DNA of 64,000 nt. Source: DATKRB01 sp035532415 (GTDB lineage: Bacteria; Actinomycetota; Acidimicrobiia; Acidimicrobiales; RAAP-2). The stretch lies in contig DATKRB010000073.1 of NCBI GenBank assembly GCA_035532415.1, positions 1-64,000 on the forward strand, given 5' to 3'. The position numbers and the translations under genes were made by a program. The notes beneath the pieces are model-generated. The model was given only the letters and a program-made list of their open reading frames with translations. It had not been told where the DNA came from and did no database searches. Numbering within the stretch: position 1 is the stretch's first letter; each line of letters opens with the position of its first letter. Shown here piece by piece: positions 17,798 through 26,374 of the stretch.

Positions 17798-18451
17798 TCA
17801 GGCCCGGGCCCGGACCCCGGCGAGGAAGACCTCGGCGCGCCACCGCAGCATCTCGTCCAGCTCCGCCACCGTCGTCCCGTGGGCCCAGCGCAGCATCCCC
17901 TCCATCAACATCGACGTCAGCACGGCTGCGCACTCGGCCGGGTCCTCGCCCGGCGGGAGCTCGCCCCGGGCCTGCGCCCGCCGGAACGCCTCGGCGAGCG
18001 CCCTGCCGAAGTCCGCATCGTCGTCCGGTAGCCGCCCGACGTAGGGCAGCCCCCGCATGGCCCTCGCCATGGCTTTCGCCAGCAGGTCCTTCGGCATCCG
18101 TCGGGCCCGCCTGTCGAGGCCCGCCAGGAACACGTCCATCTCCGCCTCGAGCGACGAGTCGGGCCGCTCGGCCTGCGCCCGGAGCTCCTCGCCGGCTCGG
18201 CGGGCGGTCATCCCGTCGAGCTCGCCGAGCAGCGCCACCTTGCTCGCGAAGTGGAAGTAGTACGACGAGCGCGAGACGCCGGCGGCGTCGCAGATCGCGT
18301 CGACGGTGACGGAGTCGTAACCCTTCTCCCGGAAGAGCTTCATCGCCTCGAGGGCGAGCCGCTCCCGGGTCTCGCGTGACCGCTGATGGCGCAGCAGGGC
18401 GCGGCGCTGCCGTTGCGGCGCTCCGCCGTCAGCGTCGATCGCCCCGGTCAC
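17798..18451 (-). CDS. TetR/AcrR family transcriptional regulator
   Basis: A 217-residue regulator with an N-terminal TetR helix-turn-helix at about 28-76 (TRERLALEAMKLFREKGYDSVTVDAICDAAGVSRSSYYFHFASK). The helical ligand-binding C-terminal domain is divergent. It is upstream of and co-directional with the amidohydrolase gene, so it may control that gene and itself. GTG start. An N-terminal Arg-rich arm precedes the HTH. Confidence 0.9.
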   Translation of the reverse strand: MTGAIDADGGAPQRQRRALLRHQRSRETRERLALEAMKLFREKGYDSVTVDAICDAAGVSRSSYYFHFASKVALLGELDGMTARRAGEELRAQAERPDSSLEAEMDVFLAGLDRRARRMPKDLLAKAMARAMRGLPYVGRLPDDDADFGRALAEAFRRAQARGELPPGEDPAECAAVLTSMLMEGMLRWAHGTTVAELDEMLRWRAEVFLAGVRARA

Positions 18452-18493
18452 AGCGCGACAGTAGCGGGGTCTCGACGCGATGCTCTCCCCACC

Positions 18494-19492
18494 TCAGGAC
18501 CCGTTGAGGGCGAAGCGCTCCAACGCCGCGAGTTGGTCCGCCGTGCCGATGCCGATCAGCACGTCGCCGGTCTGGATGTTCGTGTCGGGGGTGGGGTTCG
18601 TCAGGAAGCTTCCGTCCGGGCGCCGGATCGCCAGCACGAGCGCCCCGGTGCGGTCGCGCAGGTGGACGGAGCGCAGGGAGCTCCCGGCCAGCGGCGAGGT
18701 GTCGGTGATCGACAGCTCGCTCAGGCGGAACTCGAGTGATCCATCGTGCATGACGACGTCGACGAACTCGACGACGTGAGGCTGGGTCACGAACGCCGCC
18801 ATACGGTCCCCGCCAAGTCGTTGGGGGTTGACCACCCGGTCAGCTCCTGCCCGGAGGAGCTTCGCCTCGGAGTCCTCGTTCCGGGCCCGGGCGATGATCT
18901 GCAGGTCCGGCCGGAAGGTCTTGCTTGCCACGGTGAGGTACAGGTTGTCGGTGTCGGTGTCGAGGGCCGCCACCAGGGTGGCCGCCCGCTCGATCCCTGC
19001 CGCCAGCAGCGTGCGGTCGTCGGTGACGTCACCCATGACGGTCGGGAAGAGCAGGTCGGCGAGCCGATCGGGATCACGGTCGACGACGACCACCTCCTCC
19101 CCGGCGGTCGCCAGGAACTTGGTGACCTGACGGCCGACCCGGCCCCAGCCGCACACGATCACGTGGTCCTTCATGTGGTCGATCTGACGTTCCATCCGGC
19201 GCCTCCTGACGAGATTTCGCATGTGGCCCTCGAGGAGGACCTCGAGGACTGCGGAGAAGGTGTAGAGGGCGGTTCCCACGCCCACGAGGATCAGGATGAT
19301 CGTGAAGATCTTGCCGGCGGCCTGGTGAGGGGTCCCGAAGCCCACGGTGCTGACCGTGAGGACGGTCTGGTAGACGGCGTTGAGGAGGCTGAAGCCCAGC
19401 AGCAGATAGCCCACGACACCGGCCAGCATCACCACGCCCAGCGCGATGAGGCCGTCGCGGACTTTACGGAACGGGCTCCCCACGATCGACAT
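18494..19492 (-). CDS. Potassium channel with TrkA-N/RCK domains
   Basis: The 332-residue protein has two membrane helices (about 13-33 and 62-86) around a pore loop with selectivity filter TVGFGT (49-54). A cytosolic RCK module follows: a Rossmann TrkA-N domain (about 110-230, GWGRVG at 115-120, acidic VVDRD) and a TrkA-C domain (about 245-330). It resembles MthK-type ligand-gated K+ channels. The filter carries Phe (GFG) in place of the commoner Tyr (GYG). A cell-wall amidase gene is divergent from it over a 166-bp gap. Confidence 0.92.
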   Translation of the reverse strand: MSIVGSPFRKVRDGLIALGVVMLAGVVGYLLLGFSLLNAVYQTVLTVSTVGFGTPHQAAGKIFTIILILVGVGTALYTFSAVLEVLLEGHMRNLVRRRRMERQIDHMKDHVIVCGWGRVGRQVTKFLATAGEEVVVVDRDPDRLADLLFPTVMGDVTDDRTLLAAGIERAATLVAALDTDTDNLYLTVASKTFRPDLQIIARARNEDSEAKLLRAGADRVVNPQRLGGDRMAAFVTQPHVVEFVDVVMHDGSLEFRLSELSITDTSPLAGSSLRSVHLRDRTGALVLAIRRPDGSFLTNPTPDTNIQTGDVLIGIGTADQLAALERFALNGS

Positions 19493-19658
19493 CTTGCCTG
19501 GTGCACGGGCCCGGGGCCCAGCGCTGTCGCTCGGACCTCGGGCCCCGGGTCCCCTGACGGCAGAGGCCGGTCCGCCGCAACGGCGGTCACTCTCCCGGCG
19601 GGCGGGTCAGAGGCTAACGTCCAGAGGCAGCTGAAGGCCCGCGACGGAACGGGGCGAC

Positions 19659-20705
19659 GTGAACTGGGGCGTGCGGGGTCGACGACGTGGCCTGCTGGTC
19701 CTAGCGTGCTCGGTCATCACGTCTTTCTTCGTTGCGGCCCCCGTCCACCTGCCCCCCGCAGCGCAGGATGCCGCCGCCGTGTCGGCCGGTGACGTCCTCG
19801 GGTTCGGCGACGCTTCGAACCACGGCTCGATGGGCGGCCAGCAGCTGGCGGCGCCGATCGTCGGCATGGCGGCCACCCCCGACGGCAGGGGCTACTGGCT
19901 GGCGGCGGCGGACGGTGGGGTGTTCGCCTTCGGTGACGCGCCGTATGAGGGATCAGGTGCTGGCCGGCAACTCGCCCAACCAGTCGTGGGTCTCGCCGAC
20001 ACATCGAGTGGGGCCGGCTACTGGCTGGCGGAGGGGCTGCGGAAGTCCCTGGCCGGGAAGGTCGTGGTCATCGACCCCGGTCACAACGGCGGGAACGGGG
20101 CCGACCCCTCGTACATCGACCAACTGGTGTGGAACGGCCGGGAGGAAGAGGGTTGCGACACGACCGGCACCGCGACGGCATCGGGCTACACCGAGGCCCA
20201 GTTCAACTTCGACGTGGCCCAGTACCTCGCGAGCGACCTGATGGCGCAGGGCGCCACCGTCGTGCTCACGCGCGATTCCAACAGCGGGGTCGGACCGTGC
20301 GTGACCGAACGAGCCGCCATCGGCAACGAGGCTCACGCCGACGCGGCGATCGCCATTCACGCCGACGGCGGGCCACCCGGTGGCCGGGGCTTCGCCATCC
20401 TCGAGCCGGTGGCCGACGGCGTGAACAACGCCGTGATCGGGAGATCGCAGACCCTCGGGACGGATCTGCGAAACGACTTCCTGACCGGCGCCGGGGAGCC
20501 CGTCAGCTCCTATGACGGCGTCAACGGGATCGAGCCCCGAGATGATCTGGCCGGGCTCAACCTGACCACGGTCCCGAAGGTCTTCATCGAGTGCGCCAAC
20601 ATGGCGAACCCGACGGACGCCGCCTTGACAACGGCCCCGGCATGGCAGCAACTTGCGGCCCGGGCGATCGACGACGGCATCACCACCTTTCTCCTCGGCT
20701 CGTGA
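19659..20705 (+). CDS. Secreted N-acetylmuramoyl-L-alanine amidase with GYWLA repeats
   Basis: The 348-residue protein has a twin-Arg-like basic N-terminus and hydrophobic signal (about 8-30). Two copies of a short propeller-like repeat follow (IVGMAATPDGRGYWLAAADG and VVGLADTSSGAGYWLAEG). The Amidase_3 domain (134-348) has zinc ligands VIDPGHNGG (His142), His about 231 in AIAIHADGG, and catalytic Glu311 in FIECANM. It cuts the amide bond between muramic acid and the stem peptide. The repeat is, to my knowledge, abundant in Acidimicrobiia envelope proteins; placement in that class is inference. GTG start. Confidence 0.88.
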   Translation: MNWGVRGRRRGLLVLACSVITSFFVAAPVHLPPAAQDAAAVSAGDVLGFGDASNHGSMGGQQLAAPIVGMAATPDGRGYWLAAADGGVFAFGDAPYEGSGAGRQLAQPVVGLADTSSGAGYWLAEGLRKSLAGKVVVIDPGHNGGNGADPSYIDQLVWNGREEEGCDTTGTATASGYTEAQFNFDVAQYLASDLMAQGATVVLTRDSNSGVGPCVTERAAIGNEAHADAAIAIHADGGPPGGRGFAILEPVADGVNNAVIGRSQTLGTDLRNDFLTGAGEPVSSYDGVNGIEPRDDLAGLNLTTVPKVFIECANMANPTDAALTTAPAWQQLAARAIDDGITTFLLGS

Positions 20706-20776
20706 TCGTGCCGCCTGGCCCTGGCGGCACCGGTCGGCCCGTCCGAAACCGCCCAAGGTGATCGACCAAGGGCGAT

Positions 20777-21712
20777 CTACAAGGGCGAATCCCTTGGCCC
20801 GGCGGTCGGAGCGGGGTCCGGTACCCCGATCCGTTCGGGCTTCCACGCCGTGCCGAGCGTGCCCTGGGCGGCGTGGGTCCCCGACCTGCCGCCACCCGGC
20901 CCCCGGAGGACGAAGGCGATGCCGACGGCGATGACGGCCCCGGCGACGGGCCCGGCGAGGTACACCCACCATGAGGACCAGTCGTTGAGGACGAGCGCCG
21001 GCCCGAGTGACCGGCCGGGGTTCATCGATGCGCCGCTGACGGGCGCAGCCCACAGTCCTGCGAGCGCGATATAGCTGCCGACGCCGATCGCCGCCAACGG
21101 ACCCAGCTGCTGTGCCCCAGACGCGGTTCCGAGGATCACGCTCACGAGCCCTACGGTGAGCACCCCCTCCATGAGCACCGCCGTCAGGTCGGAGACCCCG
21201 TGCCCGGGCAAGGTCAACCCTGCCGAGCCATACTTCCCGATCATGGCCCACAACAGCAGGGTGGCGAGGCAGGCTCCGACGAACTCGGCCACGAGGTAGG
21301 CGGGGACCCGCCTCCACGGGAAGTCCCCCCTCAGCGCGAAGGCCAGGGTCACTGCCGGGTTGAGGTGCGCGCCGGACACAGCCCCCATGAACAGGATGAT
21401 CGCGGCGACCATCAGCGCCGGGGCCACCACGAGGGCGGCAAGTGGGATCACTCCCCCGCCGAACCGCGCGTCGACCATGCTCCCCCCGGCCGCGACCAGA
21501 ACGAGGAAGAAGGTCCCGAGAACCTCCGCGAAGAGCCGTCGCCCTTCGTAGCGGTCGTCCCAGAAATCGAATTGCCTGACGACCGAATTCGGTTGCCCCA
21601 TGGAACGCAGGGCGATCTCGGCATGGCCGAGCAGGTGTTGTCCACGGTCGTTCACGGACTCGCCCGACGTCGTCGCTCGAGGCGCCACCGTCTCTCCCCT
21701 CCAGATGGCCAC
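20777..21712 (-). CDS. MIP family aquaporin/glycerol channel
   Basis: Six membrane helices and two half-helices mark the major intrinsic protein family. The first pore motif is NPA in SGAHLNPAVT; the second reads NPG in SGASMNPGRS instead of NPA. The protein has an extended hydrophilic N-terminus and a C-terminal tail. A GTG with GGGAG upstream gives 311 residues; an internal ATG at 21601 would give a more typical 274. Substrate (water or small solute) cannot be assigned. Confidence 0.85.
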   Translation of the reverse strand: MAIWRGETVAPRATTSGESVNDRGQHLLGHAEIALRSMGQPNSVVRQFDFWDDRYEGRRLFAEVLGTFFLVLVAAGGSMVDARFGGGVIPLAALVVAPALMVAAIILFMGAVSGAHLNPAVTLAFALRGDFPWRRVPAYLVAEFVGACLATLLLWAMIGKYGSAGLTLPGHGVSDLTAVLMEGVLTVGLVSVILGTASGAQQLGPLAAIGVGSYIALAGLWAAPVSGASMNPGRSLGPALVLNDWSSWWVYLAGPVAGAVIAVGIAFVLRGPGGGRSGTHAAQGTLGTAWKPERIGVPDPAPTAGPRDSPL

Positions 21713-21909
21713 GCAGGCACTCCCGATGCTCCCGCACCGCCGCCCGTCACCGGCCGTGAACGGCCTTGTCCACTCCCGCCCGGATTATTGCAGCCTCCGC
21801 GAGCCGGTGCCCGGACGGAACACGGGCGCTGCCGCGCCCGGGACGGACACCCTCGCCGACCGCGAGCCCGCCGAGCTGATCGTCGGCACCGCGTCGTCTG
21901 CGCGCCTTC

Positions 21910-23550
21910 CTAACCGCCGAGGCCCCCGCGGCCCGTGAATGCCCTCCCACCGAGGCCCCCGCGGCCGAATCCCCTCACCAACAGGCTGCTGCTCGAGGGC
22001 GGAACTGCCTCGGACAGGTCGGCCAGGACCACGGTCGTGCCCTCGCCGATCCCCGAGGTGATCTGGGTGTAGAGGGCACCCACCACGCCCACCACCACCT
22101 TTTTGCGCAGCTCTTGGCCCGCTTGGAGCACAAGAACATGCGAGTTGCCGAGGCCTGCCGTACTCACGGCGGAGGTGGGGACCGCCAGGGTGTCCTTCAC
22201 TTCGTGGAGGACGACTTGGAGCTGGGCGCTCGACCCGGCAGAAATGCCGTGAGATCCGGCGGGCAAGGCCACCACCAGGGGATAGGTATAGCTCGAACCG
22301 CTACCCTCGACCGGGCCCACCCGCGCCACGGTGCCGGTCAGCGTGCCCGCCATTCCGTTCACGCTCACCAGAGCGCTGTCGCCCACCTCCACCTGGTAGG
22401 ACTGGGCGCCGGTGAGCGACGCGGTGACCTGGTAGCTCCCGGAGTCGATGATCGTGATCGAGTCGGTGGTCGACCCCGCGCTTACCGATTGCCCGACACT
22501 CAGGCCGACCGCGGCAATCGTGCCGGTCAGCGGGCTCACCAGCTGGGCATCGGCCAGCAACTGCTGAGCCTCGATGAGCGAGGCCTCGGCGGAGTCGATC
22601 GCGGCCTGGTCGCTCGCCAACTGCGCAGCGCTGTTGCTCGCGGCACCTCCACCGGCGGATGAGCCGCTGCTCGGGCTCGAGCTGCTGCCGGGGCCCACAG
22701 CGGCGCTGCCGCTCGGTCCCGACCCCCCATTCGATCCACTGCCTCCCGTGCTTGCACCCGAGTTTCCCGTCGAACCCGCCGAAGACGAGCTCAACATCTG
22801 GGCGAGGGTGCTCTCGGCGGTGGCGACGGCTCGCTGGTCTGCGGCCACCTTTTGCTGGGCCGCGAGCGCCGCATCGAGGACGTCGGTGCAGGCCGTCGAA
22901 TTGGTGGGCGGCGACGTGGTGGTCGTGGTGGTTGGAGTCGTCGTGGTGGTCGTGGCTCCGCCGCCCGAGCCACCGCAGGCAGCCTGGGCTCGAGTGAGGG
23001 CAGTGGCCGCCTGCTGTGAATCGGCATCAGCGGTCTGCTGGGTCGTGACAACCTTCTGCTGCGCCTGCCCCAGAGCGGTACCTTCGCCGCCCGGGGGCGT
23101 CGTGCTCGGAGCGGTCGTGGTGGTCGTGGTGGTCGTGCTCGACGACGATGTCGTGCTCGAGGCCTGGGCCGCCTCGTCCTCGGACAGTTTGGCGTCGGAC
23201 GACGACAGGCTCGACTGGGCGGATGACACGTTCTCCCGGAGAGTCGTCGGATCGAGCGACGCCAGGTTCTCCCCGGCTGTCACCTGCTGCCCCAGATCGA
23301 CGTTCAACGCCGAGACGGTGCCCGCCGCCTGAAAGGCGACAGAGGCTTGGTGTACCGGGTCGACGGTGCCCGAGAGGCTGATGGTCTGGCGCACCGTTGC
23401 CAATGTGGCCTGGGCCGTTCGGTACCCACTTGTTCCCGAGGCTCCGGTCGCGAGCAAGGCGATCGCGACGGCAATCCCGGCCAGAGCCAGGCCCCCTACG
23501 CCCAGGATTCGGGGGTGGCGGCGCCAACCGCGCTGCGCGGGGTCACCCAC
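21910..23550 (-). CDS. HlyD/MacA-type efflux adaptor protein with Ser/Thr-rich inserts and Gly-rich tail
   Basis: The 546-residue protein has a membrane anchor (about 15-36) and the barrel-sandwich lipoyl halves (ISLSGTVDPVHQASVAFQAAGTV; LVSPLTGTIAAVGLSVGQSVSAG). The coiled-coil arm is broken by low-complexity Thr and Ser/Gly inserts. Beta-barrel domains follow. The end is FGRGGLGGRAFTGRGGLGG. Such adaptors link ABC permeases to extracytoplasmic partners (YknX in Bacillus, MacA in Gram-negatives). GTG at 23550 was chosen for its GGGGGAGGG ribosome site and 8-bp overlap with the upstream gene; a frame from 23601 is longer. Confidence 0.85.
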   Translation of the reverse strand: MGDPAQRGWRRHPRILGVGGLALAGIAVAIALLATGASGTSGYRTAQATLATVRQTISLSGTVDPVHQASVAFQAAGTVSALNVDLGQQVTAGENLASLDPTTLRENVSSAQSSLSSSDAKLSEDEAAQASSTTSSSSTTTTTTTTAPSTTPPGGEGTALGQAQQKVVTTQQTADADSQQAATALTRAQAACGGSGGGATTTTTTPTTTTTTSPPTNSTACTDVLDAALAAQQKVAADQRAVATAESTLAQMLSSSSAGSTGNSGASTGGSGSNGGSGPSGSAAVGPGSSSSPSSGSSAGGGAASNSAAQLASDQAAIDSAEASLIEAQQLLADAQLVSPLTGTIAAVGLSVGQSVSAGSTTDSITIIDSGSYQVTASLTGAQSYQVEVGDSALVSVNGMAGTLTGTVARVGPVEGSGSSYTYPLVVALPAGSHGISAGSSAQLQVVLHEVKDTLAVPTSAVSTAGLGNSHVLVLQAGQELRKKVVVGVVGALYTQITSGIGEGTTVVLADLSEAVPPSSSSLLVRGFGRGGLGGRAFTGRGGLGG

Positions 23551-24400
23551 CGCTGGGCCCTCCCCCAAAGCCCCCGAATCCCCTCGTACAGCTCTTGCCA
23601 CCGGTCGACGTGATGCGGACCGTCGAGGCGGTCACCGCGCCCGTGGAGTCACTGCTCCCCGCCGCGGTGACGCAGTCGCCGACCGCAAGGTTCGTCGACG
23701 TCGCCGCCTGGCTCTCGGTGTAGGTGGTCGATGGGGCCAGCCTGACCTTGTCCGTCGTGTCCTTGAGGGCAGCAGGCTTCGTGGCCTTGGTGGCCTTCGT
23801 GGCCTTGGTGGCCTTCGTGGCCTTGGTGATGCTGGCCGAGGAGAACCCTGAGATCACCAGCTCCGTGGCCGTCACGGAGGTGACCTTGCCGCTGGCGAAG
23901 CCGATGTTGCCGAGATTGCCAAAACGCGGGGCGGCGCGCGAGCCACCGGTCGGGCGTGTGAAGCCGCCGGTCGGACGTCCGAAGCCGCCGGGCCTCCGAC
24001 CGCTGCCGGGGGCCCCGCCGACGCACTTGCCGGACACCGCCTGGCTGATGGTCACCGAAGTGGCGGTGATCGTGCCCTTGGACGAGGAACCCGTGGCGGT
24101 GACGCAGTCGCCGGCCCTCACGGAGGAGGCCGGCACCGTCACGTTCCGGGTGAAGCTGGTGGACGGGCCCCAGTTCACCGTCACCTGGCCAGTCTGGTTC
24201 TGGACTTCGATCGACGAGCTCGCGATGGCCGCCACCGATCCCGAGGCACCGGGGAATGCGCGGCCGCTGGGCGGGCTCGTGGCCGCGGTGGCCGCAGTGG
24301 CCGCGGTGGCGATACCGGCCAAGGCCAGACAGCCGGCCAACGACGCGCCGACGACGGCGACCGGGACCGGGCGGGGAATGCGGCGGGTTGGGCGCTTCAT
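23543..24400 (-). CDS. Secreted DUF5666-domain protein with KAT repeat
   Basis: The 285-residue protein starts with a signal peptide (about 11-37, ending ATAATAAT). Two DUF5666-type beta domains follow (about 52-118, GSVAAIASSSIEVQNQTGQ..GDCVTATGSSSKGTITATSVTIS; and about 165-275). Between them is a Gly/Arg/Pro/Thr linker (GGFGRPTGGFTRPTGG). In the second domain a Lys-Ala-Thr tripeptide is tandemly repeated five times (about 207-221). The tail is GFGGFGGGPSGG. Function unknown. It lies within the export operon, 40 bp after the permease gene and overlapping the next adaptor by 8 bp. Confidence 0.8.
   Translation of the reverse strand: MKRPTRRIPRPVPVAVVGASLAGCLALAGIATAATAATAATSPPSGRAFPGASGSVAAIASSSIEVQNQTGQVTVNWGPSTSFTRNVTVPASSVRAGDCVTATGSSSKGTITATSVTISQAVSGKCVGGAPGSGRRPGGFGRPTGGFTRPTGGSRAAPRFGNLGNIGFASGKVTSVTATELVISGFSSASITKATKATKATKATKATKPAALKDTTDKVRLAPSTTYTESQAATSTNLAVGDCVTAAGSSDSTGAVTASTVRITSTGGKSCTRGFGGFGGGPSGG
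23776..23829. repeat. 18-bp tandem repeat encoding (KAT)n
   Basis: Alternating GTGGCCTTG and GTGGCCTTC units are repeated about three times within the DUF5666 gene. The repeat keeps the reading frame, so copy number can change without frameshift. Confidence 0.8.
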
Positions 24401-24440
24401 CGCGTGGTGCTCTCCTTCATCTCGAACCAGGCGCTCCCGG

Positions 24441-25679
24441 CTACTCGCTGCGTAGGGCGTCGATGGGTGCCAGCCGGGCCGCCCGCGACGCCGGATAGAC
24501 GCCGAAGACCAGTCCGATGGCGATGGCGACCACCAGGGCCCCGGCGCCGGCGAGAGCCGAAAGGGTGATCGGGTAACCGATGGCATGGGGGAGCAGCCAC
24601 GCTCCGAGCACCGCGAGCACCGCGCCGAGCGCACCACCGGTCAGACCCAGGGCCGACGCCTCTATCAGGAACTGGCGGCGGATCAGTGACGGGGTGGCTC
24701 CGAGCGCCTTGCGGAGCCCGATCTCCCGGATCCGCTCTGTCACCGATACCAGCATGATGTTCATCACGCCAATGCCGCCGACCAAGAGCGAGATGCCGGC
24801 GACGCCCCCGAGGAGGATGGTGAGCGTTCGATCGACCGAGGTGGCGGTCGAGACCAGCGACGCCTCGGAGGCAATCGTGAAGTCAGCATTTGAGGGGGTG
24901 GTTATCTGGTGCAGGGCCAGCAACTCGTCGTCGGCTTCCTGGTAGGCACCCGAAAGGGTGCTGCTCGAGGTGGACTGAACGAGGATGGAGCTGAGCGAGG
25001 TGGACCCGAAGAGGCGCTGGGTGGCGGTACTGATGGGCACGATGACCTGGTCGTCCTGGTTGGACGCCGACGACGACGAGGTGGAGCCGACGGTGTTGAG
25101 AACTCCAATGACCGTCATCGGCACGCCGTTCACGTCGACGGTCTGGCCGACCGGGTCCAGCCCACTGAATAGCTCAGAAGCGGTAGTCGACCCGAGGACG
25201 GCGACGGCCGTGTGCTGCGCCACATCCTGGTTGTCGATGAAGCGACCCTGGGTGACGCTCCGGCTCCTGACCGCCTCCCACGACGGCGTGGTGCCGTTGA
25301 CAGTGGAGGTCCAGTTGTTGGAGCTCACCCCGTCGGTCAGGGTCTCCGACGACGAGACGACGGGCGCCACGGCGCCGATGTCGGGCGCCACCGTCTTCGA
25401 CGAGAGCGCGGTGGCGTCGGCCTCGGTCAGGGTGGACGCCGATCCGAAGCCGCCCCGGATGCCGGCAGCCGACGTGGAGCTACCCGGCGAGACCGTCAAC
25501 AGGTTGGTACCGAGGGCATTGATCTCCGAGCTCACCTGGTCCTGGGCCCCTTGACCCAGCCCGACGGTCAAGATGACCGCGGCGATGCCGATCATGATGC
25601 CGAGCACCGTCAACCCCGAGCGCAGCCGGTGGGTGCGGACCGCCTCGAGCCCGGTGCGGAACGTGTCGAGCCAGGTCAT
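24441..25679 (-). CDS. ABC transporter permease, MacB/YknZ (FtsX) family
   Basis: The 412-residue permease has TM1 at about 21-43, a large extracytoplasmic MacB_PCD domain, and a C-terminal FtsX-type bundle of three helices containing GIGVMNIMLVSVTERIREIGLRKALGA. Proteins of this topology act as mechanotransmitters, exporting peptides or macrolides with an adaptor. The start overlaps the stop of the ATPase gene by 4 bp. Ser/Thr runs in the external domain are unusually long. Confidence 0.92.
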   Translation of the reverse strand: MTWLDTFRTGLEAVRTHRLRSGLTVLGIMIGIAAVILTVGLGQGAQDQVSSEINALGTNLLTVSPGSSTSAAGIRGGFGSASTLTEADATALSSKTVAPDIGAVAPVVSSSETLTDGVSSNNWTSTVNGTTPSWEAVRSRSVTQGRFIDNQDVAQHTAVAVLGSTTASELFSGLDPVGQTVDVNGVPMTVIGVLNTVGSTSSSSASNQDDQVIVPISTATQRLFGSTSLSSILVQSTSSSTLSGAYQEADDELLALHQITTPSNADFTIASEASLVSTATSVDRTLTILLGGVAGISLLVGGIGVMNIMLVSVTERIREIGLRKALGATPSLIRRQFLIEASALGLTGGALGAVLAVLGAWLLPHAIGYPITLSALAGAGALVVAIAIGLVFGVYPASRAARLAPIDALRSE

Positions 25680-26374
25680 CGGGCGGGTTCGGGTTCGGCC
25701 ACGACCAGACCGTCGAGCAGGCGTATCGAGCGTTGGGCCACGCCGGCCACATCGGCGTCGTGGGTTATCAACACGAGGGTGCTTCCGGCACGATGCAGCT
25801 CGTCGAGAAGGGCCATCACGTCGGCCGCCGAGGAGGAGTCGAGTGCGCCGGTCGGCTCGTCGGCCAGAATCAGGGCCGGGTTGCTTACCAACGCCCTCGC
25901 TATGGCCACGCGCTGCTGTTGGCCACCCGAGAGCTCCCCTGGCCGGTGCTGCACCCGGTCCCCCAGCCCCACCCGCTCCAGCGCGGCCATCGCACGTTCG
26001 CGCCTCTCGACCCGGCTGATGCCGGCGTAGGACAGGGGAACCTCGACGTTTCGCAACGCGGAGAGCGATGGCAACAAATTGAACTGTTGGAAGACGAAGC
26101 CGATCCGATGGCACCGGACCGAGGCCAGCGCGATCTCGTCCATCCCGCTGACGTTCTCCCCGGCCAGCCAGTAGGCACCGGTGGTTGGGACGTCGAGGCA
26201 CCCCAAGATGTGCATGAGGGTCGACTTGCCCGATCCCGAGGGGCCCATGACCGCCACGTACTCACCCTCCTCGATGCTGAGGGTGACGCCACGCAGCGCG
26301 GCGACGACGATGGTCCCGGTTCGGTAGACCTTGGTCACGTGCTCGAGAGCGATGACCGGAGTACGTTCAGCCAC
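25676..26374 (-). CDS. ABC transporter ATP-binding protein (MacB/LolD/YknY type)
   Basis: The 232-residue ATPase has Walker A GPSGSGKST (44-52), Q-loop FVFQQFNLLPSL, signature LSGGQQQRVAIARAL, Walker B LILADEPTGALD and H-loop ITHD. The GTG at 26374 overlaps the stop of the upstream adaptor gene by 8 bp and has GGAGG about 8 nt upstream; a frame extending to 26488 would run deep into that gene. It powers the permease encoded directly after it. Confidence 0.94.
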   Translation of the reverse strand: MAERTPVIALEHVTKVYRTGTIVVAALRGVTLSIEEGEYVAVMGPSGSGKSTLMHILGCLDVPTTGAYWLAGENVSGMDEIALASVRCHRIGFVFQQFNLLPSLSALRNVEVPLSYAGISRVERRERAMAALERVGLGDRVQHRPGELSGGQQQRVAIARALVSNPALILADEPTGALDSSSAADVMALLDELHRAGSTLVLITHDADVAGVAQRSIRLLDGLVVAEPEPAR

